DNA from: Microbacterium algeriense
GTDB taxonomy: Bacteria; Actinomycetota; Actinomycetes; Actinomycetales; Microbacteriaceae
Direction: 5' to 3'
DNA length: 64,000 nucleotides
Assembly: GCF_008868005.1 (NCBI RefSeq)
Contig: NZ_WAAO01000002.1
Coordinates: 806,001 to 870,000, forward strand
The notes beneath the pieces are model-generated. The model ran no database searches, was not told the origin of the DNA, and saw only the letters and a program-made list of their open reading frames with translations. This document shows positions 38,380 through 47,673 of this stretch, piece after piece (within the stretch, counting starts at the first letter, position 1; each line of letters begins with the position of its first letter). Made by a program: the position numbers and the translations under genes.

Positions 38380-38934
38380 GTGGTGCACCCCGCGTTCCTG
38401 TATCTCCCCGGCGAGCGACTGAGCCTGCCCGAATTGAGTGCGGCCCGTCTCGACGGTCATGTCTTCGACCTGGGAGACGCGTACGTGCCCGCGGATCTCG
38501 TGGAGACCGCCGCACTCCGCGCCAGCACGATCGCGCGCCTGATCCCGGTCGGCGCCGCCGCGGCGGGGCCGTCGGCGGCCTGGGTCCACGGAGCGGGAGA
38601 CGCGCCGCCGATCGTTCACCATGTGCGCCGCTGCGTCGAGCGTCGCATCCGTGTGTCGAGAACCGCTCGGGTCGTCTTCCACGACACGAGGGTGCCCGCC
38701 TCCGCGGTGACGCCTCTCGGCGGCGTCCTCGTGACCACGCCGACGCGGACCATGCTCGACCTCGCGACGGCACTGCACCGCGACCCGCGTGTGCTGTGGT
38801 GGATGGACCGCCTCGCCCTCGCGTGCCCCGGCACGCCCGACGGGGCGGCGGAAACTCTGCGCGCGATGCGTCGCGTACCGGGGAGCCGCGCGGGCTTGGC
38901 TGCGCTGGAGCGACTCGCCCTCAGGACGAGGTGA
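38380..38934 (+). CDS. Stand-alone AbiEi-antitoxin-like protein
   Basis: 184-aa protein resembling the middle part of AbiEi-type antitoxins (type IV toxin-antitoxin): GPSAAWVHGAGDAPP, RIRVSRTARVVFHDTRV, and VTTPTRTMLDLATALHRDPRVL, a pattern also seen in DUF559-type proteins. There is no C-terminal nuclease (DUF559) and no AbiEii nucleotidyltransferase toxin next to it. Two GTG codons are possible starts; the second (38383) lies six bases after CAGACT and could be leaderless. Its end overlaps the rel gene by 14 bp in the convergent direction, so transcription of one crosses the other. Confidence 0.6.
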   Translation: MVHPAFLYLPGERLSLPELSAARLDGHVFDLGDAYVPADLVETAALRASTIARLIPVGAAAAGPSAAWVHGAGDAPPIVHHVRRCVERRIRVSRTARVVFHDTRVPASAVTPLGGVLVTTPTRTMLDLATALHRDPRVLWWMDRLALACPGTPDGAAETLRAMRRVPGSRAGLAALERLALRTR

Positions 38935-41176
38935 CGCGGTACACGTCGTACACCGCGTCGATGCGTCGCACAGCGTTCAGCACGCGGTCCAGGTGCACGG
39001 CATCGCCCATCTCGAAGACGAAGCGGCTCAGCGCGAGGCGCTCGTCCGTCGTGGTGACCGTCGCCGAGAGGATGTTCACATGGTGCTCGCTCAGCACCCT
39101 GGTGACGTCGGACAGCAGTCCGGAGCGGTCGAGGGCCTCGACCTGGATCTGCACCCGGAAAACGCTCTTCTTCGTCGGTGCCCACGACACCTCGACGAAG
39201 CGGTCCTCCTCCGCGCTCAACGCCTTGACGTTGACGCAGTCCGAGCGGTGCACGGAGACCCCGCTGCCGCGCGTCACGAACCCGACGATGGGGTCACCCG
39301 GCACGGGCGTGCAGCACTTCGCGAGCTTGACGAGGATGTCATTGGCGCCACGGACGAGGACGCCGGAGTCGCCCGAACGGGGCTCGCGCGTCTGCACGCT
39401 CCCCGGCAGGTCGATGGGGCCGGTGGTCGGATCGTCGGCCGCCACGAGAGCGGTCACCTTCTCCAGCACGGACTGCGTGGAGACGTGCCCCTCGCCGACG
39501 GCGGCGTAGAGAGCCGACACATCCTCGTAGTGCATCCCGCGCGCGACTTCGGCGAACGAGTCCTGGCTCATCAGACGCTGCAGCGGAAGGTTCTGTCGGC
39601 GCATCGCGCGGGCGATCGCCTCCTTGCCCTGCTCGATCGCTTCCTCGCGACGCTCCTTGGTGAACCAGCCGCGGATCTTGTTGCGGGCGCGCGTGCTCGC
39701 GACGAAGCCGAGCCAATCCTGGCTCGGACCGGCGTCGGGGTTCTTCGACGTGAACACCTCGACGACGTCGCCGCTCTTCAGCTCCGACTCCAGGGGAACC
39801 AGGCGACCGTTCACCTTCGCGCCCATCGTGCGGTGACCGATCTCGGTGTGCACGGCGTACGCGAAGTCCACGGGAGTCGCGCCGGCGGGAAGCCCGATCA
39901 CCCTGCCCTTGGGCGTGAAGACGTAGACCTCCTTCGCACCGATCTCGAACCGGAGCGAATCGAGGAACTCCCCCGGGTCGGCGGTCTCAGCCTGCCAGTC
40001 GGAGATGTGCGCGAGCCACGCCATGTCCGTGTCGGACGCGCGCACCTCGGTCTTGCCGCCGCCGTTCATCCGCTCCTTGTACATCCAGTGCGCGGCCACA
40101 CCGTACTCGGCCTGCTGATGCATCTCGTGCGTGCGGATCTGGATCTCGACCGTCCGACCCGAGGGGCCGATCACGGTCGTGTGCAGCGACTGGTAGAGGT
40201 TGAACTTCGGGGTGGCGATGTAGTCCTTGAACCGGCCGGGCAACGGCGTCCAGCGCGCGTGGATGGCACCGAGCACGGCGTAGCAGTCGCGGACCGACCC
40301 GACGATCACACGGATCCCGATCAGGTCGTAGATGTCGTCGAACTCACGCCCTCGGATGACCATCTTCTGATACACCGAGTAGAGCTGCTTGGGGCGACCG
40401 ACGACCTTGCCGCGGATGCGGAGATCGCGCAGGTCCTCGTCGATCTCCTCGACGACCTGGTTCAGGTACTTCTCGCGCTGCGGGGTGCGCTGCGCGATGA
40501 GGCTGTGGATCTCGTTGTAGATCTTGGGGTGCAGCACCGCGAACGACAGGTCCTCCAGCTCGGACTTGATCGCCTGGATACCGAGCCGGTTGGCCAAGGG
40601 CGCGTAGATCTCCAGCGTCTCCTTGGCCTTCTTCGAGGCCTTCTCGGGCGGGACGAAACCCCAGGTGCGGGCGTTGTGCAGGCGGTCGGCCAGCTTGATG
40701 AGCAGCACGCGGATGTCCTTCGACATCGCCACGATCATCTTGCGGACCGTCTCCGCCTGCGCGCTCTCGCCGTACTTGACCTTGTCGAGCTTCGTGACGC
40801 CATCGACGAGCATCGCGACCTCGTCGCCGAACTCGGCGGTCAGGTCGGTCAGCGCATAGCCGGTGTCCTCGACGGTGTCGTGCAGCAGCGCGGCGGCGAT
40901 GGCCCGTGGTCCGAGTCCGAGTTCCGCCAGGATCTGGGCGACCGCGAGCGGGTGCGTGATGTACGGCTCGCCGCTCTGGCGCTTCTGGCCCTCGTGCTTC
41001 TCCTTCGCGACCGCGTAGGCGCGCGAGATCACCGAGAAATCGCCCTTGGGGTGGTTCGCACGCACGGTGCGGATCAGGTTGTCCAGATCGTTGATCCTGG
41101 ACGCGCGGGAGAAGATGCGGGGAACCAGCCGTCGCAGACTCGAACCCTGCGTCGATGTCTGCGGTTCCGCCATCAA
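38921..41176 (-). CDS. rel: Bifunctional (p)ppGpp synthetase/hydrolase
   Basis: Stringent-response enzyme of the actinobacterial Rel type, 751 aa. Domains in order: HD hydrolase with AALLHDTVEDTGYALTDL (His-Asp pair), synthetase with VVGRPKQLYSVYQKM and RVIVGSVRDCYAVLGAIH and EIQIRTHEMHQQAEYGVAAHW, TGS (VYVFTPKGRVIGLPAGATPVDFAYAVHTEIG), a zinc-finger-like region with KCCTPVPGDPIVGF, and C-terminal ACT (VQVEALDRSGLLSDVTRVL-like text). Both catalytic halves look intact. Unlike mycobacteria, no apt gene lies between secF and rel. Confidence 0.97.
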   Translation of the reverse strand: MMAEPQTSTQGSSLRRLVPRIFSRASRINDLDNLIRTVRANHPKGDFSVISRAYAVAKEKHEGQKRQSGEPYITHPLAVAQILAELGLGPRAIAAALLHDTVEDTGYALTDLTAEFGDEVAMLVDGVTKLDKVKYGESAQAETVRKMIVAMSKDIRVLLIKLADRLHNARTWGFVPPEKASKKAKETLEIYAPLANRLGIQAIKSELEDLSFAVLHPKIYNEIHSLIAQRTPQREKYLNQVVEEIDEDLRDLRIRGKVVGRPKQLYSVYQKMVIRGREFDDIYDLIGIRVIVGSVRDCYAVLGAIHARWTPLPGRFKDYIATPKFNLYQSLHTTVIGPSGRTVEIQIRTHEMHQQAEYGVAAHWMYKERMNGGGKTEVRASDTDMAWLAHISDWQAETADPGEFLDSLRFEIGAKEVYVFTPKGRVIGLPAGATPVDFAYAVHTEIGHRTMGAKVNGRLVPLESELKSGDVVEVFTSKNPDAGPSQDWLGFVASTRARNKIRGWFTKERREEAIEQGKEAIARAMRRQNLPLQRLMSQDSFAEVARGMHYEDVSALYAAVGEGHVSTQSVLEKVTALVAADDPTTGPIDLPGSVQTREPRSGDSGVLVRGANDILVKLAKCCTPVPGDPIVGFVTRGSGVSVHRSDCVNVKALSAEEDRFVEVSWAPTKKSVFRVQIQVEALDRSGLLSDVTRVLSEHHVNILSATVTTTDERLALSRFVFEMGDAVHLDRVLNAVRRIDAVYDVYRVTSS

Positions 41177-41206
41177 CCCAACCTCCCGATCAGTTCATCC
41201 TACGCG

Positions 41207-41235
41207 TCCTGAGCGGGACGAGCTCCCGCTCAGGA
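41207..41235 (-). terminator. Strong hairpin between secF and rel
   Basis: TCCTGAGCGGGA pairs perfectly with TCCCGCTCAGGA (12 bp, five-base loop CGAGC) in the 65-bp space after secF. No U-tract follows on the minus strand. It could end the yajC-secD-secF transcript or be an RNA processing site; it also overlaps the leader of rel. Confidence 0.6.
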
Positions 41236-41241
41236 GCTCGA

Positions 41242-42231
41242 TCAGGCCTCGACCGAGGCCCGGCTGCGAGCCTCGCGGATGCGGGCGTCGCGTGCCTTGA
41301 GCTGCGGTTCGTTCTCGCGGAAGAGCGAGTACAACGGCGCCGCCACGAAGAGCGTCGAATACGTCGCCACGAGGATGCCGACGAAGATCGACAGCGAGAT
41401 GTCGGTGAGCGACTCCGCACCCAGCCAGAAGGCGCCGATGAAGAGCACCGCGCCGACCGGGAGGGCAGCGACGACCGAGGTGTTGATCGATCGCACGAGG
41501 GTCTGGTTGACAGCGAGGTTCACCGATTCGCCGAACAGCCGCGCGGACTTCTCCCCGTCCTCCGTCGTGTTCTCCCGGATCTTGTCGAACACCACCGTCG
41601 TGTCGTACAGCGAGTACGCGAGGATCGTCAGGAAGCCGATCACCGCCGCCGGAGAGATCTCGAAGCCGGCCAGCGCGTACACGCCCACCGTGATGACGAG
41701 CACGTCGAGCAGGCCGATGATGGCCGCAGCCGACATCTTCCAGGTGCGGAAGTAGATGGCGAGGATCAGGAAGGTCAGCGCCAGGAAGATCGCGAGTCCC
41801 CAGAGGGACTGCTTGGTGACGTTCTCGCCCCAGGCCGGGCCGATGAACGACGAGGTGACGGCCGACGCCTCGACGCCGTACGCGTCGGCGAGGGCCTCGG
41901 CGACCTGCTGGGTCTCCTCGGCGCTCATCTGGTCGGTCTGGACGCGGATGTCCCGGTCGTTCACGACGACGACCTTGGTGGCCGCCCCAGGGACGACGGA
42001 CTGCACGGCGGTCGTCGCGGTGTCCTGCTCGACGGTGTCGGGAGCCTGCACCGTGAACTGCGAACCGCCCGTGAACTCGATGGAGAACTGGACGGGACGG
42101 AAGAGCGGGACCAGGGCCGAGCCGACGACCAGGACGATCGCGATGATGAACCACAGGCGGCGCTTGCCGACGAACGGGAAGGAGGTCTTCCCCGAGTACA
42201 GGTTGTTGCCGAACTCATTCATGGAAGGCAT
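41242..42231 (-). CDS. secF: Protein translocase subunit SecF
   Basis: RND-fold partner of SecD that uses the proton gradient to assist export. The 329-aa protein has the SecF signature SIEFTGGSQFTVQ after the first membrane helix (RRLWFIIAIVLVVGSALVPL), five further helices, and the conserved LAYSLYDTTVVFDKIRENT and VNQTLVRSINTSVVAALPV motifs. Its ATG shares one base with the secD stop region, so secD and secF are translated as a pair. Confidence 0.97.
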   Translation of the reverse strand: MPSMNEFGNNLYSGKTSFPFVGKRRLWFIIAIVLVVGSALVPLFRPVQFSIEFTGGSQFTVQAPDTVEQDTATTAVQSVVPGAATKVVVVNDRDIRVQTDQMSAEETQQVAEALADAYGVEASAVTSSFIGPAWGENVTKQSLWGLAIFLALTFLILAIYFRTWKMSAAAIIGLLDVLVITVGVYALAGFEISPAAVIGFLTILAYSLYDTTVVFDKIRENTTEDGEKSARLFGESVNLAVNQTLVRSINTSVVAALPVGAVLFIGAFWLGAESLTDISLSIFVGILVATYSTLFVAAPLYSLFRENEPQLKARDARIREARSRASVEA

Positions 42232-43979
42232 CAGGCGTCTCCCTCACTTCCGGCGTTGTTCTGTCTCTCGCCCGCGAGGGCTTCCGCCCGCTTGCGTTCG
42301 GCGATGGTCTGTCTGCGGTCCGCCTCGCCACGGGAGCGCGCGTTCCGCGCTCCGCGACCGGCGGAGGTGGTGGCCACCTCGCGGTACTGCGACCGGCTGC
42401 GGTACACCGCGCCCAGCGCCTCCGGATCCAGACCCGAGAGCTTGTGCCCGCCGCCGAAGAAGCGGGTCCTGGCGAGCAGCTGCATCACCGGGTGCGTGAA
42501 GATCACGAAGATGAACACGTCGATGAGGGTGGTGAGTCCGAGGGTGAAGGCGAAGCCCTTCACGGTCGCGTCCGCGAGGATGTAGAGCACGACGGCCGCG
42601 AGGATGTTGATCGACTTGGAGATGTAGATCGTCCGCTTCGCGCGGCCCCAGCCGTCCTCCACCGCGGCGGTGATGGACTTGCCGTCGCGCAGCTCGTCTC
42701 GTATTCGCTCGAAGTACACGATGAACGAGTCGGCGGTGAATCCGATCGAGACGATCAGACCGGCGACGCCCGCGAGCGACAGACGGAACCCGATGCGCCA
42801 GGCCAGGATGCAGATGATGATGTAGGTCAGGATCGCCATCACCGCGATGGAGGCGATGATCACCGAACCGAGCGCGCGGTAGACGATCAGGGAGTAGATC
42901 GCCACGAGCGCGAGACCGATGAGCCCCGCGATCAGGCCGATCTGCAGCTGCTGCGTTCCCAGGGTCGCGGAGATCGTGTCGGAGCTCTGCACCGTGAAGC
43001 TGAGCGGCAGGGCGCCGAACTTCAGCTGGTCGGCGAGCGTGGTCGCGGTCTCCTGCGTGAAGCTGCCCGAGATGCTGGGACGGCCGTCGAGGATCTGCCC
43101 GTTCATGCGGGGCGCACTGATCACGTCGCCGTCGAGCACGAACGCGAACTGGTCGCGGGGCGAGAGCCCGTCGATGCGGTTCTGGTTCAGACGCGTGCTC
43201 ACCTTGCCGAAGGCGTCGGCGCCCTCGCCGTTCATGGTCAGCTGCACGATCCAGGCGCCCGACTTCGGGTCGCGACCCGCGGTCGCGTCCGTGATGGCCG
43301 TGCCGTCGAGCTCGGCCGGGCCGAGGATGAACTTCTGCGTGTCGTCCGGCGAGCACGCGATGACCGGCTGATCCTTCGGCGCACGCGCGGGGTCGTTGTC
43401 CGGGTTCGCGCAGTCGTAGGCCTGGAACTCCGCAGCCAGCTTCTCGGTCACCCACGACAGGTCGCTCGCGTCCGTCGGCGTCGCCGTCGGCGTCGCGTTC
43501 AGCGAGGGGTCGGGGGTCGGGAACGGCGTCGAGTTGCCGTCCTCCCCGACGAACTCGGTGCTCGCCGCGTCGGTGAACAGCACCGGACGGAACTCCAGCT
43601 GCGCGCTGGACTGGATCCGCTCCCGGGTCTGCGCGTCCGCCTCGCCGGGGATCTGGACGACGATGTTCTGTCCGCCCTCGGTCGTGATGTCCGCCTCGGC
43701 GACACCGGACGCGTCGACGCGCTGACGGATGATGGCCGCCGCCTGGTCCAGCTGCTCCTGAGAGGGCGCTGCCCCGTCCTCCGTCTCCGCGCTGAGGACG
43801 ATCTGGGTGCCGCCCTGGAGATCGAGCGCGAGCTCCGGTGTCCAGGAGCTCGCGGCCTCGCCGTTGCTGTCCTTGAAGACGTACACGCCCAGCGAGTTGA
43901 TTCCGAAGAGCACGCCCGTCACGAGGAGCAGGCCGAGGAGGACCCGCCAGGCGTGGCGGACGGGAGAGGATGAAGCCAC
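42231..43979 (-). CDS. secD: Protein translocase subunit SecD
   Basis: 582 aa. N-terminal membrane helix (WRVLLGLLLVTGVLFGINSLGV), the LALDLQGGTQIVLSAE motif, a large periplasm-facing P1 region with an Ala/Thr-rich insertion (TPDPSLNATPTATPTDAS) common in actinobacteria, then DGLSPRDQFAFVLDGDVISAP and the C-terminal transmembrane bundle with GLVALYSLIVYR-like text, VAGLIVSIGFTADSFIVYFERIRDE and a basic cytoplasmic tail of ~70 aa. Cotranscribed with secF, 55 bp after yajC. Confidence 0.97.
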   Translation of the reverse strand: MASSSPVRHAWRVLLGLLLVTGVLFGINSLGVYVFKDSNGEAASSWTPELALDLQGGTQIVLSAETEDGAAPSQEQLDQAAAIIRQRVDASGVAEADITTEGGQNIVVQIPGEADAQTRERIQSSAQLEFRPVLFTDAASTEFVGEDGNSTPFPTPDPSLNATPTATPTDASDLSWVTEKLAAEFQAYDCANPDNDPARAPKDQPVIACSPDDTQKFILGPAELDGTAITDATAGRDPKSGAWIVQLTMNGEGADAFGKVSTRLNQNRIDGLSPRDQFAFVLDGDVISAPRMNGQILDGRPSISGSFTQETATTLADQLKFGALPLSFTVQSSDTISATLGTQQLQIGLIAGLIGLALVAIYSLIVYRALGSVIIASIAVMAILTYIIICILAWRIGFRLSLAGVAGLIVSIGFTADSFIVYFERIRDELRDGKSITAAVEDGWGRAKRTIYISKSINILAAVVLYILADATVKGFAFTLGLTTLIDVFIFVIFTHPVMQLLARTRFFGGGHKLSGLDPEALGAVYRSRSQYREVATTSAGRGARNARSRGEADRRQTIAERKRAEALAGERQNNAGSEGDA

Positions 43980-44034
43980 GTGTGTTCAGCTTTCTGGGAG
44001 GACGGAGATCCGAGAGGCCGCGGCGGCCGCGGGG

Positions 44035-44436
44035 TTACTTGTCGTCGGCGTCGCGCTCGAGGCGGGCGCGGGTCTCCTCCGGAGTCTCGACGGCCGGAGC
44101 GATCGCGTCATCCGCAACGGGCTCTTCGGTCTCGACGACCGGTGCGTCGACGACGGCGTCCTTGGGCTCGACGACGCGCAGGATGGCCTGGCTGTGGACG
44201 TCGATGATGGTGCCGGGGGCGATCTCCACCAGGGCCGGGGTGTCGAGGTCCTCGGGGTCGTACGAGACGATCGTTCCGTAGATGCCGCCCTGCAGGAGCA
44301 CCTTGGCGCCGGGGACGGTCTTGGTCGCCTTCTCCTCCTGCTCGGCCTTCATCTGCTTCGTGCGCTTGCGCGTGTTGAAGATCATGAAGACGAGCAGGAC
44401 GGCGAGAAGTCCGAAGAGGAGGAATTCCATGGGCAT
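44035..44436 (-). CDS. yajC: Preprotein translocase subunit YajC
   Basis: Small membrane component of the Sec holo-translocon, 133 aa. N-terminal membrane helix (FLLFGLLAVLLVFMIFNTRKRTKQMK), then VPGAKVLLQGGIYGTIVSYDPED and an acidic C-terminus. First gene of yajC-secD-secF; a consensus -10 box lies ~70 bp upstream. Confidence 0.95.
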   Translation of the reverse strand: MPMEFLLFGLLAVLLVFMIFNTRKRTKQMKAEQEEKATKTVPGAKVLLQGGIYGTIVSYDPEDLDTPALVEIAPGTIIDVHSQAILRVVEPKDAVVDAPVVETEEPVADDAIAPAVETPEETRARLERDADDK

Positions 44437-44506
44437 GGGGTAGCGCCTTTCTCAGGTGCACGCTCCAGCCTTTGGGCGCGCGAAGGTATCCGGGAAGTCT
44501 TCAGTG

Positions 44507-44512
44507 ATTATA
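44507..44512 (-). promoter_or_regulatory. -10 box of the yajC-secDF operon
   Basis: TATAAT on the minus strand, a perfect consensus -10, overlapping the ruvB stop codon. It would give a leader of about 65 bases before yajC. The -35 region lies within the end of ruvB and has no good match. Such AT-rich hexamers are rare by chance in this GC-rich sequence. Confidence 0.6.
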
Positions 44513-45533
44513 GGTCATCCAACTTAAGCATCCCGTCCGGATGCGCGACGCCGAGGTGCGTGTAGGCCTCGGGCATCGCCACGCGCCCGCGCGGCGTCCG
44601 GCCGAGGAAGCCGATGCGCACGAGATACGGCTCCACCACGCTCTCGACCGTCTCCGCTTCCTCGCCCACGGCGACGGCGAGCGTGCTGAGTCCGACCGGT
44701 CCTCCGCGGAAGCGGCGGACGAGCGCGTCGAGGACGGCCCTGTCCAGCCGGTCGAGTCCGATCGGGTCGACGTCGTACAGCTCGAGAGCTGCCCGCACGT
44801 CGCGGATGGTCGCCGCACCGCCGCCGTGCACCAGGGCGTAGTCGCGCACACGACGCAGGAGCCGGTTGGCGATCCGGGGGGTGCCCCTGGATCGCCGGGC
44901 GATCTCCGAGAGCGAGTCGGTCGGCAGGTCGACGCCCAGCACCGCGGCCGAGCGCGCGATCACCTGCTCCAACTCGGACTCCTCGTAGAACTCGAGGTGA
45001 CCGGTGAATCCGAACCGGTCGCGGAGCGGGTTGGGCAGCAGGCCGGAGCGCGTCGTGGCACCCACGAGCGTGAAGGGCGAGAGCTCGAGCGGGATGCTCG
45101 TCGCCCCGGCGCCCTTGCCGACCATGATGTCGATCCGGTAGTCCTCCATCGCGAGGTACAGCATCTCCTCCGCGGAGCGGGCCATGCGGTGGATCTCGTC
45201 GATGAAGAGGACCTCGCCGGGCACCAGGCTCGACAGCAGGGCGGCGAGGTCGCCGGCGTGCTGGATCGCCGGGCCGCTGGACAGCCGGAGCGGCCGATCG
45301 CTCTCATGCGCGACGATCATCGCGAGAGTGGTCTTGCCGAGACCCGGAGGGCCCGCGAGGAGGATGTGGTCTGCGGGGCGTCCCTGGAGGCGTGCGGCTT
45401 CGAGCAGCAGCTGCAGCTGCCCGCGGACCTTCTGCTGACCGACGAACTCGCCGAGGCTCGTCGGGCGGAGCGCTCCCTCGATCGCGAGTTCGGTCTCGTC
45501 GGAGGGCTCGGAGGCATCGAGCGGATCAGACAC
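44508..45533 (-). CDS. ruvB: Holliday junction branch migration ATPase RuvB
   Basis: Hexameric AAA+ motor that drives branch migration with RuvA. The 341-aa protein has [19 protein letters not shown], Walker [21 protein letters not shown], Walker [11 protein letters not shown], sensor 1 [11 protein letters not shown], arginine finger region PLRDRFGF, and a C-terminal winged helix ([11 protein letters not shown]). I chose the GTG start ([10 protein letters not shown]), 8 bp inside the end of ruvA; the longer open frame upstream is a shifted reading of ruvA. Confidence 0.96.
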   Translation of the reverse strand: MSDPLDASEPSDETELAIEGALRPTSLGEFVGQQKVRGQLQLLLEAARLQGRPADHILLAGPPGLGKTTLAMIVAHESDRPLRLSSGPAIQHAGDLAALLSSLVPGEVLFIDEIHRMARSAEEMLYLAMEDYRIDIMVGKGAGATSIPLELSPFTLVGATTRSGLLPNPLRDRFGFTGHLEFYEESELEQVIARSAAVLGVDLPTDSLSEIARRSRGTPRIANRLLRRVRDYALVHGGGAATIRDVRAALELYDVDPIGLDRLDRAVLDALVRRFRGGPVGLSTLAVAVGEEAETVESVVEPYLVRIGFLGRTPRGRVAMPEAYTHLGVAHPDGMLKLDDL

Positions 45534-46146
45534 GCGCCTGGCCTCCCTGCGCCGGGCCGAGCAGGGCGAGGGTGCGGCGCAGGAGCAGGGCCACCGACGC
45601 GCCTTCCGCCTCTGTCGCGTCCGCGGCGGTCTGCGCGGCCGCATCGGCGGCGACCTTCTCGGACCAGCCGAGACCCACGAGGGCTGCGGCGACCTGGGAC
45701 ACGACATCTCCTGCCCCGGCGGCCGCCGGCTTCGACGGAGCCGCCAGTGCCTGGACCTTGCCGGCGAGCTGGACGACGATCAGCTTCGCCGTCTTGGGCC
45801 CGATGCCGGACACCCGGCGGAAGGGCGCATCGTCTTCGGAGGTGACCGCTTCCGCGATCTGGTCGGCGGTCAGGTGCGAGAGCACGCCCAGGGCCGACTT
45901 GGGGCCGACGCCGGTGACGCTGATCAGCAGACCGAAGATCTCCAGCTCAGCGCGGTCCGCGAACCCGAAGAGCGACAGGGCGTCCTCCCGCACGATCAGG
46001 CTCGTGTGCAGGAGCATCCTCTCCCCCACGGTGGCCGTGTGCGCGACGTCGGCGGGGACGGCCACCGAGAACCCGACACCGCCCACATCGATGACGACCT
46101 GGTCCGAGGTCGTGTGCAGGACGACACCGTGCAGAGAAGAGATCAT
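45526..46146 (-). CDS. ruvA: Holliday junction DNA helicase subunit RuvA
   Basis: Binds the four-way junction and loads RuvB. 206 aa: N-terminal OB fold ([26 protein letters not shown]), two helix-hairpin-helix motifs ([32 protein letters not shown]), a flexible Ala-rich linker, and a C-terminal RuvB-contact domain ([17 protein letters not shown]). Nine bases separate it from ruvC. Confidence 0.96.
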   Translation of the reverse strand: MISSLHGVVLHTTSDQVVIDVGGVGFSVAVPADVAHTATVGERMLLHTSLIVREDALSLFGFADRAELEIFGLLISVTGVGPKSALGVLSHLTADQIAEAVTSEDDAPFRRVSGIGPKTAKLIVVQLAGKVQALAAPSKPAAAGAGDVVSQVAAALVGLGWSEKVAADAAAQTAADATEAEGASVALLLRRTLALLGPAQGGQARV

Positions 46147-46155
46147 TCGACCAGC

Positions 46156-46740
46156 CTACGGCGTCGCTCGTAGATATGTTCGACCGACACGCTTCTCCGC
46201 TTCCGCCCAGGCGCGCTGCGCCGGGGTGGGCGCGTTCGCGCCGGAGGGTGCGGCCCCGCCGCGTCGCCAGGCGTGGCACAGGGCGATCGCCAGGGCGTCC
46301 GCGGCGTCCGCCGGCTGCGGGGGCACATCGAGCCGCAGGATCCGCGCGATCATGGCCTGGACCTGTCGCTTGTCGGCCGAGCCGTAGCCGGTGACGGCCG
46401 CCTTGACCTCGCTCGGCGTGTGGGTGGCGGCGGGGAGGCCGTGCTCGGACGCGATCAGCAGTGCAACGCCGCTGGCCTGCGCCGTGCCCATGACCGTGTG
46501 GGTGTTCTGCTGCGCGAAGACGCGCTCCACGGCGACGGCATCCGGACGGTGCTCGGCGATCACGGAACGGATGCCCGCCGCGACGATCGCGAGCCGGTCG
46601 CCGATCTCGGCATCGGGCGCCGAACGGATCACGCCGACGTGCACGAGGGTGCCACGGCGGGAGCGATCGACATCGACGATGCCGACTCCGCACCGGGTGA
46701 GGCCCGGATCGATGCCGAGCACACGCAGGGAGGAGGTCAC
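46156..46740 (-). CDS. ruvC: Crossover junction endodeoxyribonuclease RuvC
   Basis: Resolves Holliday junctions. 194 aa: the catalytic Asp strand VLGIDPGLTRCGVGIVDV, acidic residues in AVERVFAQQNTHTVMGTAQASGV, and the C-terminal DAADALAIALCHAW. Together with ruvA and ruvB it forms the complete ruvCAB set. The short C-terminal extension is Ala/Pro-rich. Confidence 0.96.
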   Translation of the reverse strand: MTSSLRVLGIDPGLTRCGVGIVDVDRSRRGTLVHVGVIRSAPDAEIGDRLAIVAAGIRSVIAEHRPDAVAVERVFAQQNTHTVMGTAQASGVALLIASEHGLPAATHTPSEVKAAVTGYGSADKRQVQAMIARILRLDVPPQPADAADALAIALCHAWRRGGAAPSGANAPTPAQRAWAEAEKRVGRTYLRATP

Positions 46741-46785
46741 TCCCCCAGGCTAGGCCGCGGTTGCGACAGCACGGCTCCGGCGCGC

Positions 46786-47547
46786 CTAGGCGTCGTCGTT
46801 CTCCAGCTCCGCCTGCACCTCGGGAGTCAGGTCGAAGTTCGTGAACACGTTCTGCACGTCCTCGCTGTCCTCGAGCGCATCGATGAGGCGGAAGATCTTG
46901 CGGGCCGTGTCGGCGTCGATCTCGACCTTGAGGTCCGGGACGAACTCCACGTCGGCCGACTCGTAGTCGATGCCGGCCTCCTGCAGCGCGCTGCGCACCG
47001 CCACGAGGTCGGTCGCCTCCGTGATGATCTCGAAGCCCTCGGCGTGGGGCTCGATCTCCTCGGCACCCGCCTCGAGCGCCGCCATCATCACGTCGTCTTC
47101 AGTCGTCCCCTCGGAGCCGACGACGATGACGCCCTTGCGGCTGAAGTTGTACGCGACGCTGCCGGGGTCGGCCAGCGTGCCGCCGTTGCGGCTGAGCGCC
47201 GTGCGGACCTCGGCGGCTGCGCGATTCTTGTTGTCGGTCAGACACTCGATCATGAGGGCCACGCCGTTGGGTCCGTAGCCTTCGTACATGATCGAGGTGT
47301 ACTCGACGGCCTCGCCGCCGATGCCCGCACCGCGCTTCACCGCGCGGTCGATGTTGTCCTTCGGGACGGAGGTCTTCTTGGCCTTCTGCACCGCGTCGAA
47401 GAGCGTCGGGTTGCCTGCGAGGTCGGGGCCGCCGAGCTTGGCGGCGACCTCGATGTTCTTGATGAGCTTGGCCCAGGACTTCGCGCGCCTGGAGTCGATG
47501 ATGGCCTTCTTGTGCTTCGTGGTCGCCCACTTGGAATGCCCGGACAT
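46786..47547 (-). CDS. YebC/PmpR-family protein
   Basis: 253-aa YebC-family protein, described as a transcriptional regulator and more recently as a translation factor for proline-rich stretches. Motifs: [18 protein letters not shown] at the N-terminus, [22 protein letters not shown], the family stretch [19 protein letters not shown], and [13 protein letters not shown]. The protein is full length. Position upstream of ruvC is conserved across actinobacteria. Confidence 0.96.
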   Translation of the reverse strand: MSGHSKWATTKHKKAIIDSRRAKSWAKLIKNIEVAAKLGGPDLAGNPTLFDAVQKAKKTSVPKDNIDRAVKRGAGIGGEAVEYTSIMYEGYGPNGVALMIECLTDNKNRAAAEVRTALSRNGGTLADPGSVAYNFSRKGVIVVGSEGTTEDDVMMAALEAGAEEIEPHAEGFEIITEATDLVAVRSALQEAGIDYESADVEFVPDLKVEIDADTARKIFRLIDALEDSEDVQNVFTNFDLTPEVQAELENDDA

Positions 47548-47673
47548 AAGTCTCCGCTCGTCGTATCCGCCCCGGAGCCGTGTCCAGGGCGTCGTCCATT
47601 CTATAGAAACTCAGGAGCCGCCCGAACGGGAACCGCCTTGTCCGCCTCGATCCCCGGTGGGAGACTGACGCGC

